64,000 nt of DNA from CAZOVB01 sp964583095 (GTDB lineage Bacteria; Planctomycetota; Phycisphaerae; SM23-33): NCBI GenBank assembly GCA_964583095.1, contig CAZOVB010000002.1:186001-250000 (forward strand), written 5' to 3'. A program made the translations under genes and the position numbers. The notes beneath the pieces were generated by a model. It was not told the DNA's origin and did no database searches. It saw only the letters and a list, made by a program, of their open reading frames with translations. Within the stretch, counting starts at the first letter, position 1, and the number at the start of each line of letters is the position of its first letter. Below, piece after piece: positions 41,221-50,448 of the stretch.

Positions 41221-41613
41221 TTACGCTTCTTCCAAGCCGGGTTGGTCTTTGCGGCGTTTTATGGAATGGTCGTAGTGGCCCAGGACGCTGTCGATGGGGT
41301 ACTTCTTCTCGTTTCGTTCCATCTTGTCGACAAATGTCTGGGAAAGATCGATATCCAGGGCGTTGGCCAGGGAGAGAAGGTAGGCCAGGATGTCGGCCAT
41401 CTCCGAGGCGATCTCCGCGCGAAGCTCCTTCTCTGCACTGACTTGCTCGGCCTCGTCGTGGTCGAGCCACTGGAAGTGCTCCATCAACTCAGCGGCCTCG
41501 ATGGCGATGCTCATCGACAGGTTCTTTGGCTTGTGGTACTTGGTCCACTGCCGCTGGGAGACGAACCGCCGCATCACGTCCCGGAGCTGCTTGAGGGTGG
41601 TCTTTTCATCCAT
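41221..41613 (-). CDS. MazG-like nucleotide pyrophosphohydrolase
   Basis: This 130-residue all-alpha protein has the metal-binding ExxE-type helices (AIEAAELMEHFQW and EIASEMADILAYLL) of the MazG/dCTPase (RS21-C6) group. Members hydrolyse (d)NTPs to (d)NMPs and pyrophosphate, cleaning non-canonical nucleotides. ATG at 41613 follows an AAAGGA site. The exact substrate is not known. It is divergent from the GAF/HD-GYP gene. Confidence 0.88.
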   Translation of the reverse strand: MDEKTTLKQLRDVMRRFVSQRQWTKYHKPKNLSMSIAIEAAELMEHFQWLDHDEAEQVSAEKELRAEIASEMADILAYLLSLANALDIDLSQTFVDKMERNEKKYPIDSVLGHYDHSIKRRKDQPGLEEA

Positions 41614-41746
41614 GGGAGGAATCCTTTGGAGCAAAGGTATCGGGCAATTCCCGGCCTGGAAAGAGAATTTGCCTACTTAACCCATCGGCCCTTCTGGACG
41701 AAAAGGAGACTGTGACAGGCGAGACAAGTCCCGGACGGGGAAACGA

Positions 41747-42958
41747 GTGAAGATATTCTCCTTGGAAAATGAGATCGACAAGGCCGGCACCGGCATTCTT
41801 CAGTCCTTGTTGCAGGTGGGGATTTCTTTGCCGGCCATGCCCAACTGGCGGGCGACGCTGGATTTGATTCTGCGCGAAGCGCGGAAGCTGGCCGGCGCCG
41901 AGGCGGGAACGTTCTATCTCCTTGAAGAAGGACAACTTAGTTTCGTCGCGGTCCAGAACGACAAACTCGGGACCAGCGAGGTCCGCCGCATCCTGCTCGA
42001 CAGGGAGCTGGCCGGGGATTCGCTGGCGTCCTTCGTGGCCAAGACCGGCCTGGTGCTCAATATTCCCGACAGTTTTCACCTCCCAGCCGGGGCGCCGTAC
42101 CGGATCAACCGCTCCTTCGACGCCAAGACCGGCTACCGTGCTCGGAGCCTCCTGGCCCTTCCGATCAAGGCCATGAACGGCGGCACGCGCGAGACACTGG
42201 GCGTGCTGGAACTGATCAACGCCCTGGATGAGAAGGGGCAGGTGATCAGCTTTCCCGACAGCGATACCGCGGGGCTCCAGGCCCTGGCTTCGATGGCCGG
42301 GATGACCCTCCAGCAGGTGCGCCTGCAGCAGGAGCTCAAGCGGACGCAGTTGGAGACGATCATCGTTCTCTCCGCGGCGGCTGAACATCGGGACGACGAC
42401 GCGGCCGACCACCTCCGACGCGTCAGCCATACCGCTTCCCTGCTGGCCCGCCAGGTGGGCATGAGCGACCAGGAGGCGGAACTGCTCCACCTGGCCGCAC
42501 CGCTGCACGATGTGGGCAAGATCGGCATTCCCGATTCGATTTTGCGAAAGCCCGGCGCCCTGACGCCCGAAGAACGCAAGTCCATGGAGACCCACACCGT
42601 TATCGGGGGCAATATCCTCGCCCAGGCCAACGGGGATCTGCTCTGCCTGGCCCGGGAAGTCGCCCTGTCTCACCACGAACGCTGGGACGGTCTGGGATAC
42701 CCCAACCACCTGGCGGGGGAAGACATTCCCCTCTCGGGCCGGATCGTCTGCCTGGCCGATGTGTTCGACGCGCTGCTCTCCAAGCGGTGCTACAAGCCCG
42801 CCTACAGCGTGGAGGAGACCCTGGAGGTCATCCGCGGAAGCTCCGGCAAGCAGTTCGATCCGGAACTGGTGCAGATCCTCCTGGACTGCCTGGCCGCGAT
42901 TCTCGAGCCCTACCAGCTGGCCGTCCCGGACGATCTGGAAGGCCCGTCCTCTCTGTAG
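41747..42958 (+). CDS. GAF and HD-GYP domain c-di-GMP phosphodiesterase
   Basis: This 403-residue cytoplasmic protein has an N-terminal GAF sensor (about residues 20-185) and a C-terminal HD-GYP domain (about 205-395). The HD motif (LHDVGKIGIPD), the SHHERWDG block and the GYP motif (GLGYPNHL) are all intact, so it should hydrolyse c-di-GMP. The GTG start at 41747 follows a GGGGAAA site. The GAF ligand is unknown. No GGDEF or PilZ gene is nearby. Confidence 0.92.
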   Translation: MKIFSLENEIDKAGTGILQSLLQVGISLPAMPNWRATLDLILREARKLAGAEAGTFYLLEEGQLSFVAVQNDKLGTSEVRRILLDRELAGDSLASFVAKTGLVLNIPDSFHLPAGAPYRINRSFDAKTGYRARSLLALPIKAMNGGTRETLGVLELINALDEKGQVISFPDSDTAGLQALASMAGMTLQQVRLQQELKRTQLETIIVLSAAAEHRDDDAADHLRRVSHTASLLARQVGMSDQEAELLHLAAPLHDVGKIGIPDSILRKPGALTPEERKSMETHTVIGGNILAQANGDLLCLAREVALSHHERWDGLGYPNHLAGEDIPLSGRIVCLADVFDALLSKRCYKPAYSVEETLEVIRGSSGKQFDPELVQILLDCLAAILEPYQLAVPDDLEGPSSL

Positions 42959-42970
42959 CCCTGTTTCGGG

Positions 42971-42999
42971 TTGCTCGCTGGTGACATCAGGGCGATAAT
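42971..42999 (+). promoter_or_regulatory. Promoter of the GH2 gene
   Basis: TTGCTC (42971-42976), a 17-bp spacer and GATAAT (42994-42999) precede the ATG at 43035, which has AAGGAG 6 bases upstream. Confidence 0.5.
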
Positions 43000-43034
43000 G
43001 CCCCTTTGTCATCCCCCGAAACAAGGAGTTACCC

Positions 43035-45230
43035 ATGTCCCGGGAACTTTCCTGCACCTGGACCGTCGCCCCCCTGGAAAAGCCCGACCAACAGGCCGAA
43101 ACCTTCATAGACGCTCTCGTGCCCGGCGCAGTGCAGTTGGACTGGGCACGCAGCCAGGGCTGGCCCGAGGCGGAACACAGCCAAAGCTGGAAGCAGTACA
43201 CCTGGATGGAAGACCGCTGCTGGCTCTACCGCTGCCAGGCCGACGTGCCGGTGCCGGCAGCGGACCAGAGACTCCATTTCGTCTGCGGCGGAATCGATTA
43301 CGCCTTCCAGATCCGCCTCTCGGGCAGAGTGGTTCACCAGCAGGAGGGCATGTTCACGCCGGTGGATCTGGATCTGACAGACCTGTGGAAGAGCGGAGAC
43401 CAACTGGAAGTGCTCGTCTTGCCCGCTCCCAAAAGCCAGGCCGAGCCGGCCAACCGGGACCAGGCCAACCAGTCCTGCAAGCCCGCGGTCAGTTATGGCT
43501 GGGACTTCCATCCGCGTTTGATTCCGCTTGGCATCTGGCGGCCTGCCCGACTGGAGATCCGCTCGGCCTGCTGTCTGCTCAGCACGGAATTGAACTACCG
43601 GCTGAACCCGGGCCTGGACAGCGCGGAGCTGAGTCTTTCGGCCTCGGTCTCTCGACCCGGAGATTCCTGCCGTCTCAAGTGGACCCTGGAAGATCCTACA
43701 GGCCGGGAGGTCCTCCAGCGGGAGGTCCCCGCAACCGAAAGCGTGGTCCTGGAGGAGCAACTCGATGACATCCAGCTATGGTGGCCCAACGGTCAGGGAC
43801 CCCAGGCGCTCTATGTCAGCCGGGTCGAGCTGCTCGGGAAAGATTCCGAACCCATCAGCCGCTCCCAAAGTCGCGTGGGCTTCCGGCGGATCCGAATGAC
43901 GCATTACCCGGGCCAGTGGGATGAGATTCCCAATGCCCAGTGGCCCAAGGGGCCGGTGAGCGTCCCGGTCACGCTGGAAGTCAACGGGCGGCGAATCTTT
44001 GCTAAGGGCAGCAACTGGGTCTGCCCGGACATGTTCCCAGGCCGACTGGACGATGACAGGCTGCGCGAGCAGGTGAAGCTGGCGGCAGAGGCGAACATGA
44101 ACTTCCTTCGCTGCTGGGGCGGAGCGGCGGTAATGCCCGAGAGCTTTTTCGATGCCGCCGATGAGCAGGGCATCCTGATCTGGCAGGAGTTTCCGCTTTC
44201 CTGCAATCGCTACGAGGGCAGCGAGGATTACCTGCGCGTCCTGGACGCCGAGTCCCGAAGCATTATCCGCCGGCTGCGAGGCCGAACGTGCCTGGCGCTC
44301 TGGTCGGGGGGCAATGAACTGTTCAACAAGTGGTCGGGCATGAGCCCGCACGACGCAGCCATTCGGCTCCTGGCTCGCAATACGTATGACCTGGATCCGC
44401 AGAGACCCTTCCTGATGACAGCCCCGCTTTGGGGGATGGGTCACGGCCCCTACCGTTTCTGCAACCCTGCAGGCCGGGAGAGCTTCACGCTCTTCCAGCA
44501 GTGCCGATACACGGCCTACACGGAATTCGGCGTTTTCGCTTCCCCCTCGGCCGAGTCTCTGAGCAAGTGGCAGGATCCTTCGCTGCTTCAACTGCCCGGC
44601 CAGGCGGAAGGGGAACCCAGCCAGGGCAGCATTGCCCGGCGACACTGGGAGCCTTCACGCTATTTCAAGACCGAGACACTGGAGGACTTTGCCCTCGCGG
44701 CTGGTTTCATGCAAAGGCAAGGCTACAAGCATCTGTTCGAGGAGATCCGTCGCCAGAAGCCGCGTGCCTCGATGGCGCTGAACTGGTGTTTCAACGAGCC
44801 CACGCCGCGGGTGGTCAACGGCAGCGTGATCGGCTGGCCCTGCGAGATCAAGGACGGCTACGCGGGCATCCGGACTGCGTGCAGGCCCGCGTTGGCCAGT
44901 GCGCGTATCCCCCGATTCGTCTGGCAGGGGGGGGAAGATTTCGAGGCGGAGATCTGGCTGCTCAGTGACCAGCCCGAGCCGATCGAGGTCGAATCGGTCC
45001 AGGCTCTCCTGCGATGCGGCGAGCAGGAAATTCCGCTGGGCACGTGGCAGCCGGGACGCCTCGAGGCCAACTCCAACCTGCAAGGCCCCACAGTTCGCTG
45101 TCGCCTGCCCCAGGCCGAGCCGGGGCTGTTCGAACTGATCCTGCGCAGCGAACAAGACCGACTCGATTCGATCTATCCGCTGATTCTGGGACCCCTGCCG
45201 GTGGATTCGGCCGGGCTCTACCCTGCCTGA
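43035..45230 (+). CDS. Glycoside hydrolase family 2, beta-mannosidase-like
   Basis: This 731-residue protein has the GH2 layout: N-terminal sugar-binding jelly roll (about residues 40-180), an immunoglobulin-like domain (about 185-300) and a TIM barrel (from about 310; FAKGSNWVCPD and AAEANMNFLRCWGG). The acid/base Glu is in WSGGNELF and the probable nucleophile in YTEFGVF. These match beta-mannosidases (GH2). It has no signal peptide, so it acts on imported oligosaccharides. It is shorter than most beta-mannosidases (about 820-900 residues) but the catalytic set is complete. The 3' end overlaps the flavodiiron gene by 13 bp, convergently. Confidence 0.88.
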   Translation: MSRELSCTWTVAPLEKPDQQAETFIDALVPGAVQLDWARSQGWPEAEHSQSWKQYTWMEDRCWLYRCQADVPVPAADQRLHFVCGGIDYAFQIRLSGRVVHQQEGMFTPVDLDLTDLWKSGDQLEVLVLPAPKSQAEPANRDQANQSCKPAVSYGWDFHPRLIPLGIWRPARLEIRSACCLLSTELNYRLNPGLDSAELSLSASVSRPGDSCRLKWTLEDPTGREVLQREVPATESVVLEEQLDDIQLWWPNGQGPQALYVSRVELLGKDSEPISRSQSRVGFRRIRMTHYPGQWDEIPNAQWPKGPVSVPVTLEVNGRRIFAKGSNWVCPDMFPGRLDDDRLREQVKLAAEANMNFLRCWGGAAVMPESFFDAADEQGILIWQEFPLSCNRYEGSEDYLRVLDAESRSIIRRLRGRTCLALWSGGNELFNKWSGMSPHDAAIRLLARNTYDLDPQRPFLMTAPLWGMGHGPYRFCNPAGRESFTLFQQCRYTAYTEFGVFASPSAESLSKWQDPSLLQLPGQAEGEPSQGSIARRHWEPSRYFKTETLEDFALAAGFMQRQGYKHLFEEIRRQKPRASMALNWCFNEPTPRVVNGSVIGWPCEIKDGYAGIRTACRPALASARIPRFVWQGGEDFEAEIWLLSDQPEPIEVESVQALLRCGEQEIPLGTWQPGRLEANSNLQGPTVRCRLPQAEPGLFELILRSEQDRLDSIYPLILGPLPVDSAGLYPA

Positions 45231-46429
45231 AGATTGGCTGAGAGCTTCGCCGCGATGGTCTTGCCCAGGTCGTAGCAGGCGCCGAGCGTCTGGTTATCCG
45301 GGACGTAGGTCACCCGGACGGGGTCGCAGACCGGCTCGATGTTCATCTCTTCGAGGATGGCGTTGAGCTTCTTGGCCGCCTCGCCGCCCCAGCCAAACGA
45401 GCCGAAGGCGGCCCCGATCATTCCTTGGGGCTTGAGGCCCTTGAGGTATGTCATGCAGTCGGCCAGGGTGGGGAACATTTCCTTGTTGATCGTTGGCGCT
45501 CCCACGACCAGCGCGCCGGCGTCGAGGATTTCCGTGGCTACGTCGCTGCGATGGCTGCCGTGCAGGCTCATCAGGCGCGTGCGGGTTCCCCCGGCCGACA
45601 AGCCCTCGCCCACCGCCCGGGCCATCAGCTCCGTGGAGTTCCACATCGTGTCGTAGAGCACGACGGCCTTGTTGGTCCGTTTCTGGGAAGCCCAGGTCGC
45701 GTACTTGCCCACGATGGACATGGGGTCCTGGCGCCAGATCGGCCCGTGGTCCGGCGCGATGATCTCGATCTCGATCCCCAGGTCCTGGAGTTTCTGGATC
45801 GACTTGCCGACGAAATTCCCCAGGGGCAGCAGGATGTTGGCGTAGTACTTGGCCGCCTCGATATTCAGCACGGCCGGGTCGATCTGATCGGCGAATCGCT
45901 CATAACAAGCCAGGTGCATCCCGAAAGCGTCCTGGCTGAAGAGCAGCTTGTTTTCATGGAGGTAGGAGACCATCGAATCGGGCCAGTGACACATCCGGGT
46001 TTCGGCGAAGGTGATCTTCTTATCTCCCAGGTCGAGGGTCTGGCCTTCCTCGACGACGGTGAGCTCCTCGCCCAGCCCGTAATGATTCTCCAGGGCCTTG
46101 GCGCCGTTTTTGGAAACAAAGACCTTCTCGGGATCGATCGCCTCGATCGCATCGACCAGGCAGCCTGAATGGTCCGGCTCGGAATGGTTGGAGATGATGT
46201 AGTCCACGTCTTTGGGGTCGATCACCGAGGCGACCCTTGCAAGGAGTTCATCCTTGAACGGGGCCTTGACCGTATCGACCAGGACGTTCTTTTCGCCGGT
46301 AACGAGATAGGCGTTGTACGTACTGCCCCGGCTGGTGAGATACCCGTGGAAATCTCTCACGGCCCAGTCGATGGCACCCACCCAGTAGACGTTTTCCGAT
46401 ACCGCTGCCGCCTTGAAAACTTCCTTCAC
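45218..46429 (-). CDS. Flavodiiron protein (FprA type)
   Basis: Flavodiiron proteins reduce oxygen to water, or NO to N2O, in anaerobes. The 403-residue protein has a metallo-beta-lactamase domain with the diiron ligands in NHSEPDHSG (H-x-E-x-D-H), CHWPDSM, SQDAFGMH and APDHGPIW, then a flavodoxin domain (VLYDTMWNSTELMA; GSFGWGGEA) that binds FMN. No rubredoxin tail is present. It is the last gene of the ferritin operon. Confidence 0.95.
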   Translation of the reverse strand: MKEVFKAAAVSENVYWVGAIDWAVRDFHGYLTSRGSTYNAYLVTGEKNVLVDTVKAPFKDELLARVASVIDPKDVDYIISNHSEPDHSGCLVDAIEAIDPEKVFVSKNGAKALENHYGLGEELTVVEEGQTLDLGDKKITFAETRMCHWPDSMVSYLHENKLLFSQDAFGMHLACYERFADQIDPAVLNIEAAKYYANILLPLGNFVGKSIQKLQDLGIEIEIIAPDHGPIWRQDPMSIVGKYATWASQKRTNKAVVLYDTMWNSTELMARAVGEGLSAGGTRTRLMSLHGSHRSDVATEILDAGALVVGAPTINKEMFPTLADCMTYLKGLKPQGMIGAAFGSFGWGGEAAKKLNAILEEMNIEPVCDPVRVTYVPDNQTLGACYDLGKTIAAKLSANLQAG

Positions 46430-46460
46430 AATCTGCTCCTTGGTGTCTGTCCGGTGGGAA

Positions 46461-46958
46461 TCAACCCGCAGCCTGGCTGGTATCCAGCATGCCGCTGAGC
46501 ATCCCGATGTGACGAATTTCCTCGTCGATAATCGCCTGAATCTGTTTCTTGCCCTTGGAAGAGCCGACCAGTTCCTTCATACCCAGGTAGAAGATTATCG
46601 AATCCTTTTCCATGTCGATCGCCTTGCGGACGATCTGCCCGGCGTCCATTCCGTCGGCAAGGGTCTCGACCGGATCGCTTCGGAGATCGAAGACCTTTCC
46701 CTCTGCCATGGCGCGAAGGTACTTCTCAGCCCCTTCGGTGACGGCCTTGCCTTCGTAGACCAGTTCTTCCTCGTCCTGGAGGTCGGACCTCATTTCCTGA
46801 AAGGTCTGTTCGTGTTTCTGCTCCATCCGGGCCAGACGTTGGAAGAGGTCGGCGGTCCGGGAATCGGCCTGCTCGGCCGCGGCGTTGTAATAGCGCATGC
46901 CGTTGCGTTCGATCTGTTCGGCGATGCCGTAGATCTCCTGTGCGGAAAAGCGGACCAT
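46461..46958 (-). CDS. Rubrerythrin-like ferritin-family protein
   Basis: This 165-residue four-helix protein has paired metal motifs: EQIERNGMRYY, EQKHEQTF (ExxH), MEKDSIIFY and DEEIRHIG (ExxH). These are the ligands of a diiron site of the rubrerythrin/ferritin-like family. No rubredoxin domain is present, so it needs a partner electron carrier. It lies between ferritin (3 bp) and the flavodiiron gene. Peroxide reduction is likely but inferred. Confidence 0.85.
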   Translation of the reverse strand: MVRFSAQEIYGIAEQIERNGMRYYNAAAEQADSRTADLFQRLARMEQKHEQTFQEMRSDLQDEEELVYEGKAVTEGAEKYLRAMAEGKVFDLRSDPVETLADGMDAGQIVRKAIDMEKDSIIFYLGMKELVGSSKGKKQIQAIIDEEIRHIGMLSGMLDTSQAAG

Positions 46959-46961
46959 CGA

Positions 46962-47486
46962 TCAGGCTCCGGCTTCGCCGTTGGCGGGGGGCATGGTGAA
47001 GGTCCGCTGGGCCAGTTCCTTGTCAAGCATGAGGATTCCGTAGCCATTATCGCCGACCAGCTTGAACTGCTCGAGAATGCCCTCGGCGGTGGCTTCCTCT
47101 TCCACCTGCTCATCCACGAACCACTTGAGCATCGACTCGGTGGCCGGATCGTTTTCATCCCGCGAGAGCTTCATCAGGTCGTTGATGCAGCCTGTGATAT
47201 GCTGCTCATGGCCCAGGGCGTCCTTGAAGGCAGCCGTGGCGGAATCCCAGTCAGCCGGCGGAGCGTTTAGCTGGTCGAGCTCGACCTTTCCGCCGCGTTC
47301 GAGGATGAAGTCGAAGAACTTGGCCGCATGGACCTGCTCTTCCAGGGCCTGGCAACGGAACCAGCCGGCCACCCCGGTGAGGTTTTTGGCCTCGAAGGCG
47401 GCTGACATCGCCAGATAGAGGTATCCGGAGTACATCTCTTCGTTGACCTGCTTGTTCAGGGCGTCCTGCATTTTCTGAGTGAGCAT
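46962..47486 (-). CDS. ftnA: Ferritin
   Basis: This 174-residue non-haem ferritin has the start MQDALNKQVNEEMYSGYLYL, the E-x2-H of the ferroxidase centre (ALEEQVHAAKFF) and WFVDEQVEEE in the fourth helix. It stores iron as a 24-mer and limits hydroxyl radical formation. The ATG at 47486 is preferred over an upstream start. A Fur-type palindrome lies about 140 bp upstream, so iron or peroxide control is likely. Confidence 0.94.
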   Translation of the reverse strand: MLTQKMQDALNKQVNEEMYSGYLYLAMSAAFEAKNLTGVAGWFRCQALEEQVHAAKFFDFILERGGKVELDQLNAPPADWDSATAAFKDALGHEQHITGCINDLMKLSRDENDPATESMLKWFVDEQVEEEATAEGILEQFKLVGDNGYGILMLDKELAQRTFTMPPANGEAGA

Positions 47487-47625
47487 CGTAATCGACTTCC
47501 TTTCTTTCTGTGTTGCGCGGGCGGTCCCTTGGGGACCCGCGCCTCGGCCACGTCGGGCACGTTTTGGCATGTTGGCGACCTTTCCTGCAAACCTGTCGTT
47601 TCGGCGGTCTGTGGAGGCTTCAAGA

Positions 47626-47640
47626 TGAGAATGTTTCTCA
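47626..47640 (-). promoter_or_regulatory. Fur/PerR-type operator of the ferritin operon
   Basis: TGAGAA-TGT-TTCTCA is a perfect 6-bp inverted repeat. It lies immediately downstream of the TATAAT at 47641-47646 on the minus strand, so it would cover the start site. A near-identical copy sits at the fur promoter (52405-52419). Confidence 0.65.
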
Positions 47641-47646
47641 ATTATA
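47641..47646 (-). promoter_or_regulatory. -10 element of the ferritin operon
   Basis: A perfect TATAAT on the minus strand, with a start near 47634 and a leader of about 150 nt; the -35 region is weak. The rest of 47487-47625 shows no gene. Confidence 0.5.
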
Positions 47647-47675
47647 CCCCTGCTGCCGCCGCTTTCCAGAATGAT

Positions 47676-48044
47676 TTACCATAAACCATGCCGGTTGCAG
47701 AGGATCCTCACCTGGGCCGGTTCGGAGCATCCGACGAATCGCGCCTCGGGTTCCCGGCCTGGCTGGAGATACTGCTGATGCACCTGCTGTGCATCGAGGA
47801 CCTCGATCCACTGGATAAAGTGCTTGGCGTCCATGGGGTGTCCGGGGTCGCCCACACGCACTTGAACGGCATCGGGATTCACTTCCACGCGGACTGCGTG
47901 CTCCTGCGCGTCGCCCAGCGCCCGGGGAGAAAGCAGCGTCATCGGCTGGCCGCAACAGATCGGCTCGCCGGCCCCGGCGTCAAGAATCTCCGCGACGATC
48001 CCACAGACACGGCACTTGTAGATTTCCTGTCTCTGGACGGACAT
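47676..48044 (-). CDS. dfx: Desulfoferrodoxin (superoxide reductase)
   Basis: This 122-residue protein has an N-terminal desulforedoxin domain (CRVC ... ICC, the FeCys4 centre I) and the superoxide reductase domain with ligands in QEHAVRV, GHPMDAKHFIQW and CNRHGLW. It reduces superoxide to peroxide without making oxygen. Typical length is 125. ATG at 48044. It is the last gene of the unit starting at the DUF2400 gene and sits directly above the ferritin promoter. Confidence 0.94.
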   Translation of the reverse strand: MSVQRQEIYKCRVCGIVAEILDAGAGEPICCGQPMTLLSPRALGDAQEHAVRVEVNPDAVQVRVGDPGHPMDAKHFIQWIEVLDAQQVHQQYLQPGREPEARFVGCSEPAQVRILCNRHGLW

Positions 48045-48085
48045 AGGCGTCGGGTACTGTGATTCGATGGACGCAGTCGGGGGCG

Positions 48086-48592
48086 TTACGACTGCCTGGC
48101 CGCGTCGAGGGCAGCGTCGTAATCCGGCTCGTCGGTCATCTCCGGAACGATCTGGGTATATACGATCTTGCCTTCCCGATCCACAACAATCACCGCCCGG
48201 GCCAGCAGACGCAGCTGCTGGATCAGCAGACCGTACTTGTTGCCGAAGTCGGCATCGCGATGGTCCGAGACGGCCACGATATTCTCGACGCCTTCTTCCT
48301 GGGCCCATCGTTTCTGGGCAAAGGGCAGGTCCATGCTGACGGTCAGGACGACCACGTCGTCCATCTTGCCGACCTGTTCGTTGAAGGTCCGCGTCTGGGT
48401 CGCGCAGACCGAGGTATCCAAGGAGGGTACCGAAGAGATGATCACGGTCTTGCCGCTGTAGTCCGAAAGCTTGACGGGACTCAGGTCGTTGCCCACGGCC
48501 ACGAAGTCCGGCGCTTCCTGGCCGGTCTGAACCGGCTCGCCTGTCAGGGTCAGCGGGTCGCCTTTGAACGTTATCTCCTGTCGCTGGGTCAT
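48086..48592 (-). CDS. tpx: Thiol peroxidase Tpx
   Basis: This 168-residue peroxiredoxin has the Tpx peroxidatic site PSLDTSVCATQTR. The usual resolving Cys (in ARFC) is absent: the matching stretch reads FAQKRWAQEEG. It therefore should work as a 1-Cys enzyme and need an outside thiol. The adjacent thioredoxin gene (overlap 4 bp) is a good candidate reductant. It is expected in the cytoplasm. Confidence 0.93.
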   Translation of the reverse strand: MTQRQEITFKGDPLTLTGEPVQTGQEAPDFVAVGNDLSPVKLSDYSGKTVIISSVPSLDTSVCATQTRTFNEQVGKMDDVVVLTVSMDLPFAQKRWAQEEGVENIVAVSDHRDADFGNKYGLLIQQLRLLARAVIVVDREGKIVYTQIVPEMTDEPDYDAALDAARQS

Positions 48593-49149
48593 GTATCGGA
48601 TCCTTTCGGGCTCTGTTGGTTTTCGGGAAGGTGCTTTTCGATTTCCCGGGCGTATTCCTCTTTCTCAGCGGCTCCCTCCCAGCTCTGCCTGGGCCGGCCG
48701 CCTGCAAAAAGATATACCGTCGGGTATGCCCTAATATGATAGGCACGCAACAAGTCCAAAACCGCCTCGCTATTCCCGTCGACCTTTACCACCGCGAGCC
48801 TGTTGCCGTATTCTTCCTGGAGCTGCATCAACCTGGGAGCCACCACTTTGCACCAGGGACAGGTGTCGGTGTAGAACTCCACCAGGACGGGTTTTTCGGA
48901 CTGGAGAACCTGCTGCTGGAACTGCTCGACAGTATCGATACTGGGTATGTCGGCCAGTGCCTGGCCCCCGGCTGTGTTGAGGAAATACACCCCGACAATC
49001 CCGCCGGCCAAGGCACCGATCATCGCGAAGGGCCCGTAGCCGGGCACCTGCCTGGAAGAAGAGGACCGCTTGATGTAGGTGATAAGCGCCCGCAGAGCCA
49101 AGGCGACCACCAGCCCGACCCCAGCGCCGATCAGAACGTTTGTAAGCAT
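48589..49149 (-). CDS. Membrane-anchored thioredoxin-like protein
   Basis: This 186-residue protein has two N-terminal membrane helices (about residues 5-25 and 40-62) and a thioredoxin domain (about 75-180) with the active site DTCPWCKVVAP. CPWC differs from the classic CGPC. Its start lies 24 bp after the permease gene and its stop overlaps tpx by 4 bp. A role as reductant for Tpx or for envelope proteins is inferred. Confidence 0.86.
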   Translation of the reverse strand: MLTNVLIGAGVGLVVALALRALITYIKRSSSSRQVPGYGPFAMIGALAGGIVGVYFLNTAGGQALADIPSIDTVEQFQQQVLQSEKPVLVEFYTDTCPWCKVVAPRLMQLQEEYGNRLAVVKVDGNSEAVLDLLRAYHIRAYPTVYLFAGGRPRQSWEGAAEKEEYAREIEKHLPENQQSPKGSDT

Positions 49150-49173
49150 CAGAAAATCCTGTCGAAATTCAGG

Positions 49174-50448
49174 TCAAGAAGGTGCCGGCGACTGGTACCC
49201 AGCCGCTTCCACAGCTTTTCGAAGCCTGCCCAGGTCCAGGTTCTGCCCGAGCACACGGGCCTTGCCCTGGCCTACATCCACCTGGGCCGACTCCACCCCT
49301 TCAACGTTCATCAGGCTGTCATGGACGCTCTGGGCGCAGTGCCCGCAGGTCATCCCCTCTACAGCAATTTCCGCAGCCGCGTCCTGGCCCTGCCGGGCAA
49401 CCCGCCGCGAGAGTCGAAACTTACGAATTCTGGGGGCCAGGACCGCATAGCCCAGCACGTGCAGAAGGACCACAGCCGAGCCCCACCGAAGAGCGGCTGG
49501 GAGCATTGCATCTCCCATGGCGGCCTCGCGGACCTGACCGGCCGGGAGAATGGCATCCAGCAGGAAGCCTCCGGCAAATGCACATACAAGCATCGACCCC
49601 AGATACGCCGCGACCGTCCGCGGGCCCATGACCTTCCAGATCGTCGCCAGAGTCGCCGCATTGGTGGCCGGTCCGGTCATCAGAAACACCAGGGCCGCCC
49701 CCGGCGAAGCCCCTTTCAGAACCAGCGCAGCGGCAATGGGCACCGAGGCCGTCGCACAGACATACACCGGTACAGCCAGCAGGAGCATCACCGCCATGCC
49801 TGTCCATCCGGTCCCCAGCGAGCCGGCGAAAAAGTCCGCCGGAACCAGGGCGGTAATGGCGGCCGAAATGACCAGACCCAGCAGCAGCGTCGGTGCGATG
49901 TCGCGGGGCAGATCGATGAAACCGTAGCGAATCGCCTGGAGCCATCGGGGACCCTTGGCGCTGCTCTGGACAGGTTCGGTGCTTTCGCAGCTATCTCCTT
50001 GGCAGGCAGGCACGGGTGCGTTGCCTGCTTCTCTTCCGCCGGTCAGGCCTGCAACCAGTCCGCCCACGATGCCGCTGATCAGCGCCAGCAGCGGTCGAAA
50101 GATCGCATACACAGGCCCCAGCAGGCTGTAGGTAACCAGGATGCTGTCGACGCCGGTCTGGGGGGTGGAGATCAGGAAGCTGGTGACCGCTCCCCTGCCG
50201 GCGCCTTGTTTACGCAGCGAGGCAGAGACGGGGATCACTCCACAGGAGCAAAGCGGCAGCGGCACGCCAAAAGCAGAAGCCTTGACCACCTGCCCCAGTC
50301 CCCTGCCGCCCAGGTGTCTTTCCACCCATCGGGCGGAGAGGAAGACCGACAGCACCCCCGCCACGGCAAAGCCGAAGAGCAGGTAGGGCGACATCTCTCC
50401 CAGGACCATCCAGAAGCCCTGAAACAATTCACCGATCTGTTGTGTCAT
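49174..50448 (-). CDS. Permease with C-terminal HMA domain (SO_0444-type)
   Basis: This 424-residue protein has about eight membrane helices and belongs to the ArsP/DUF318 permease group. The conserved block CSCGVIPVSASLRKQG and the LALISGIVGGLVAG helix are visible. A C-terminal heavy-metal-associated domain (GMTCGHCAQSV, about residue 362) binds a soft metal. A Cys-containing loop (CQGDSC) adds metal ligands. The SO_0444 family is thought to export copper or zinc; the substrate here is unknown. It overlaps the DUF2400 gene by 20 bp. Confidence 0.85.
   Translation of the reverse strand: MTQQIGELFQGFWMVLGEMSPYLLFGFAVAGVLSVFLSARWVERHLGGRGLGQVVKASAFGVPLPLCSCGVIPVSASLRKQGAGRGAVTSFLISTPQTGVDSILVTYSLLGPVYAIFRPLLALISGIVGGLVAGLTGGREAGNAPVPACQGDSCESTEPVQSSAKGPRWLQAIRYGFIDLPRDIAPTLLLGLVISAAITALVPADFFAGSLGTGWTGMAVMLLLAVPVYVCATASVPIAAALVLKGASPGAALVFLMTGPATNAATLATIWKVMGPRTVAAYLGSMLVCAFAGGFLLDAILPAGQVREAAMGDAMLPAALRWGSAVVLLHVLGYAVLAPRIRKFRLSRRVARQGQDAAAEIAVEGMTCGHCAQSVHDSLMNVEGVESAQVDVGQGKARVLGQNLDLGRLRKAVEAAGYQSPAPS

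Noticed and set aside
48045..48746. Long open frame extending upstream of desulfoferrodoxin
   Set aside because: It overlaps tpx and trx in the wrong frame; the family start is ATG at 48044.
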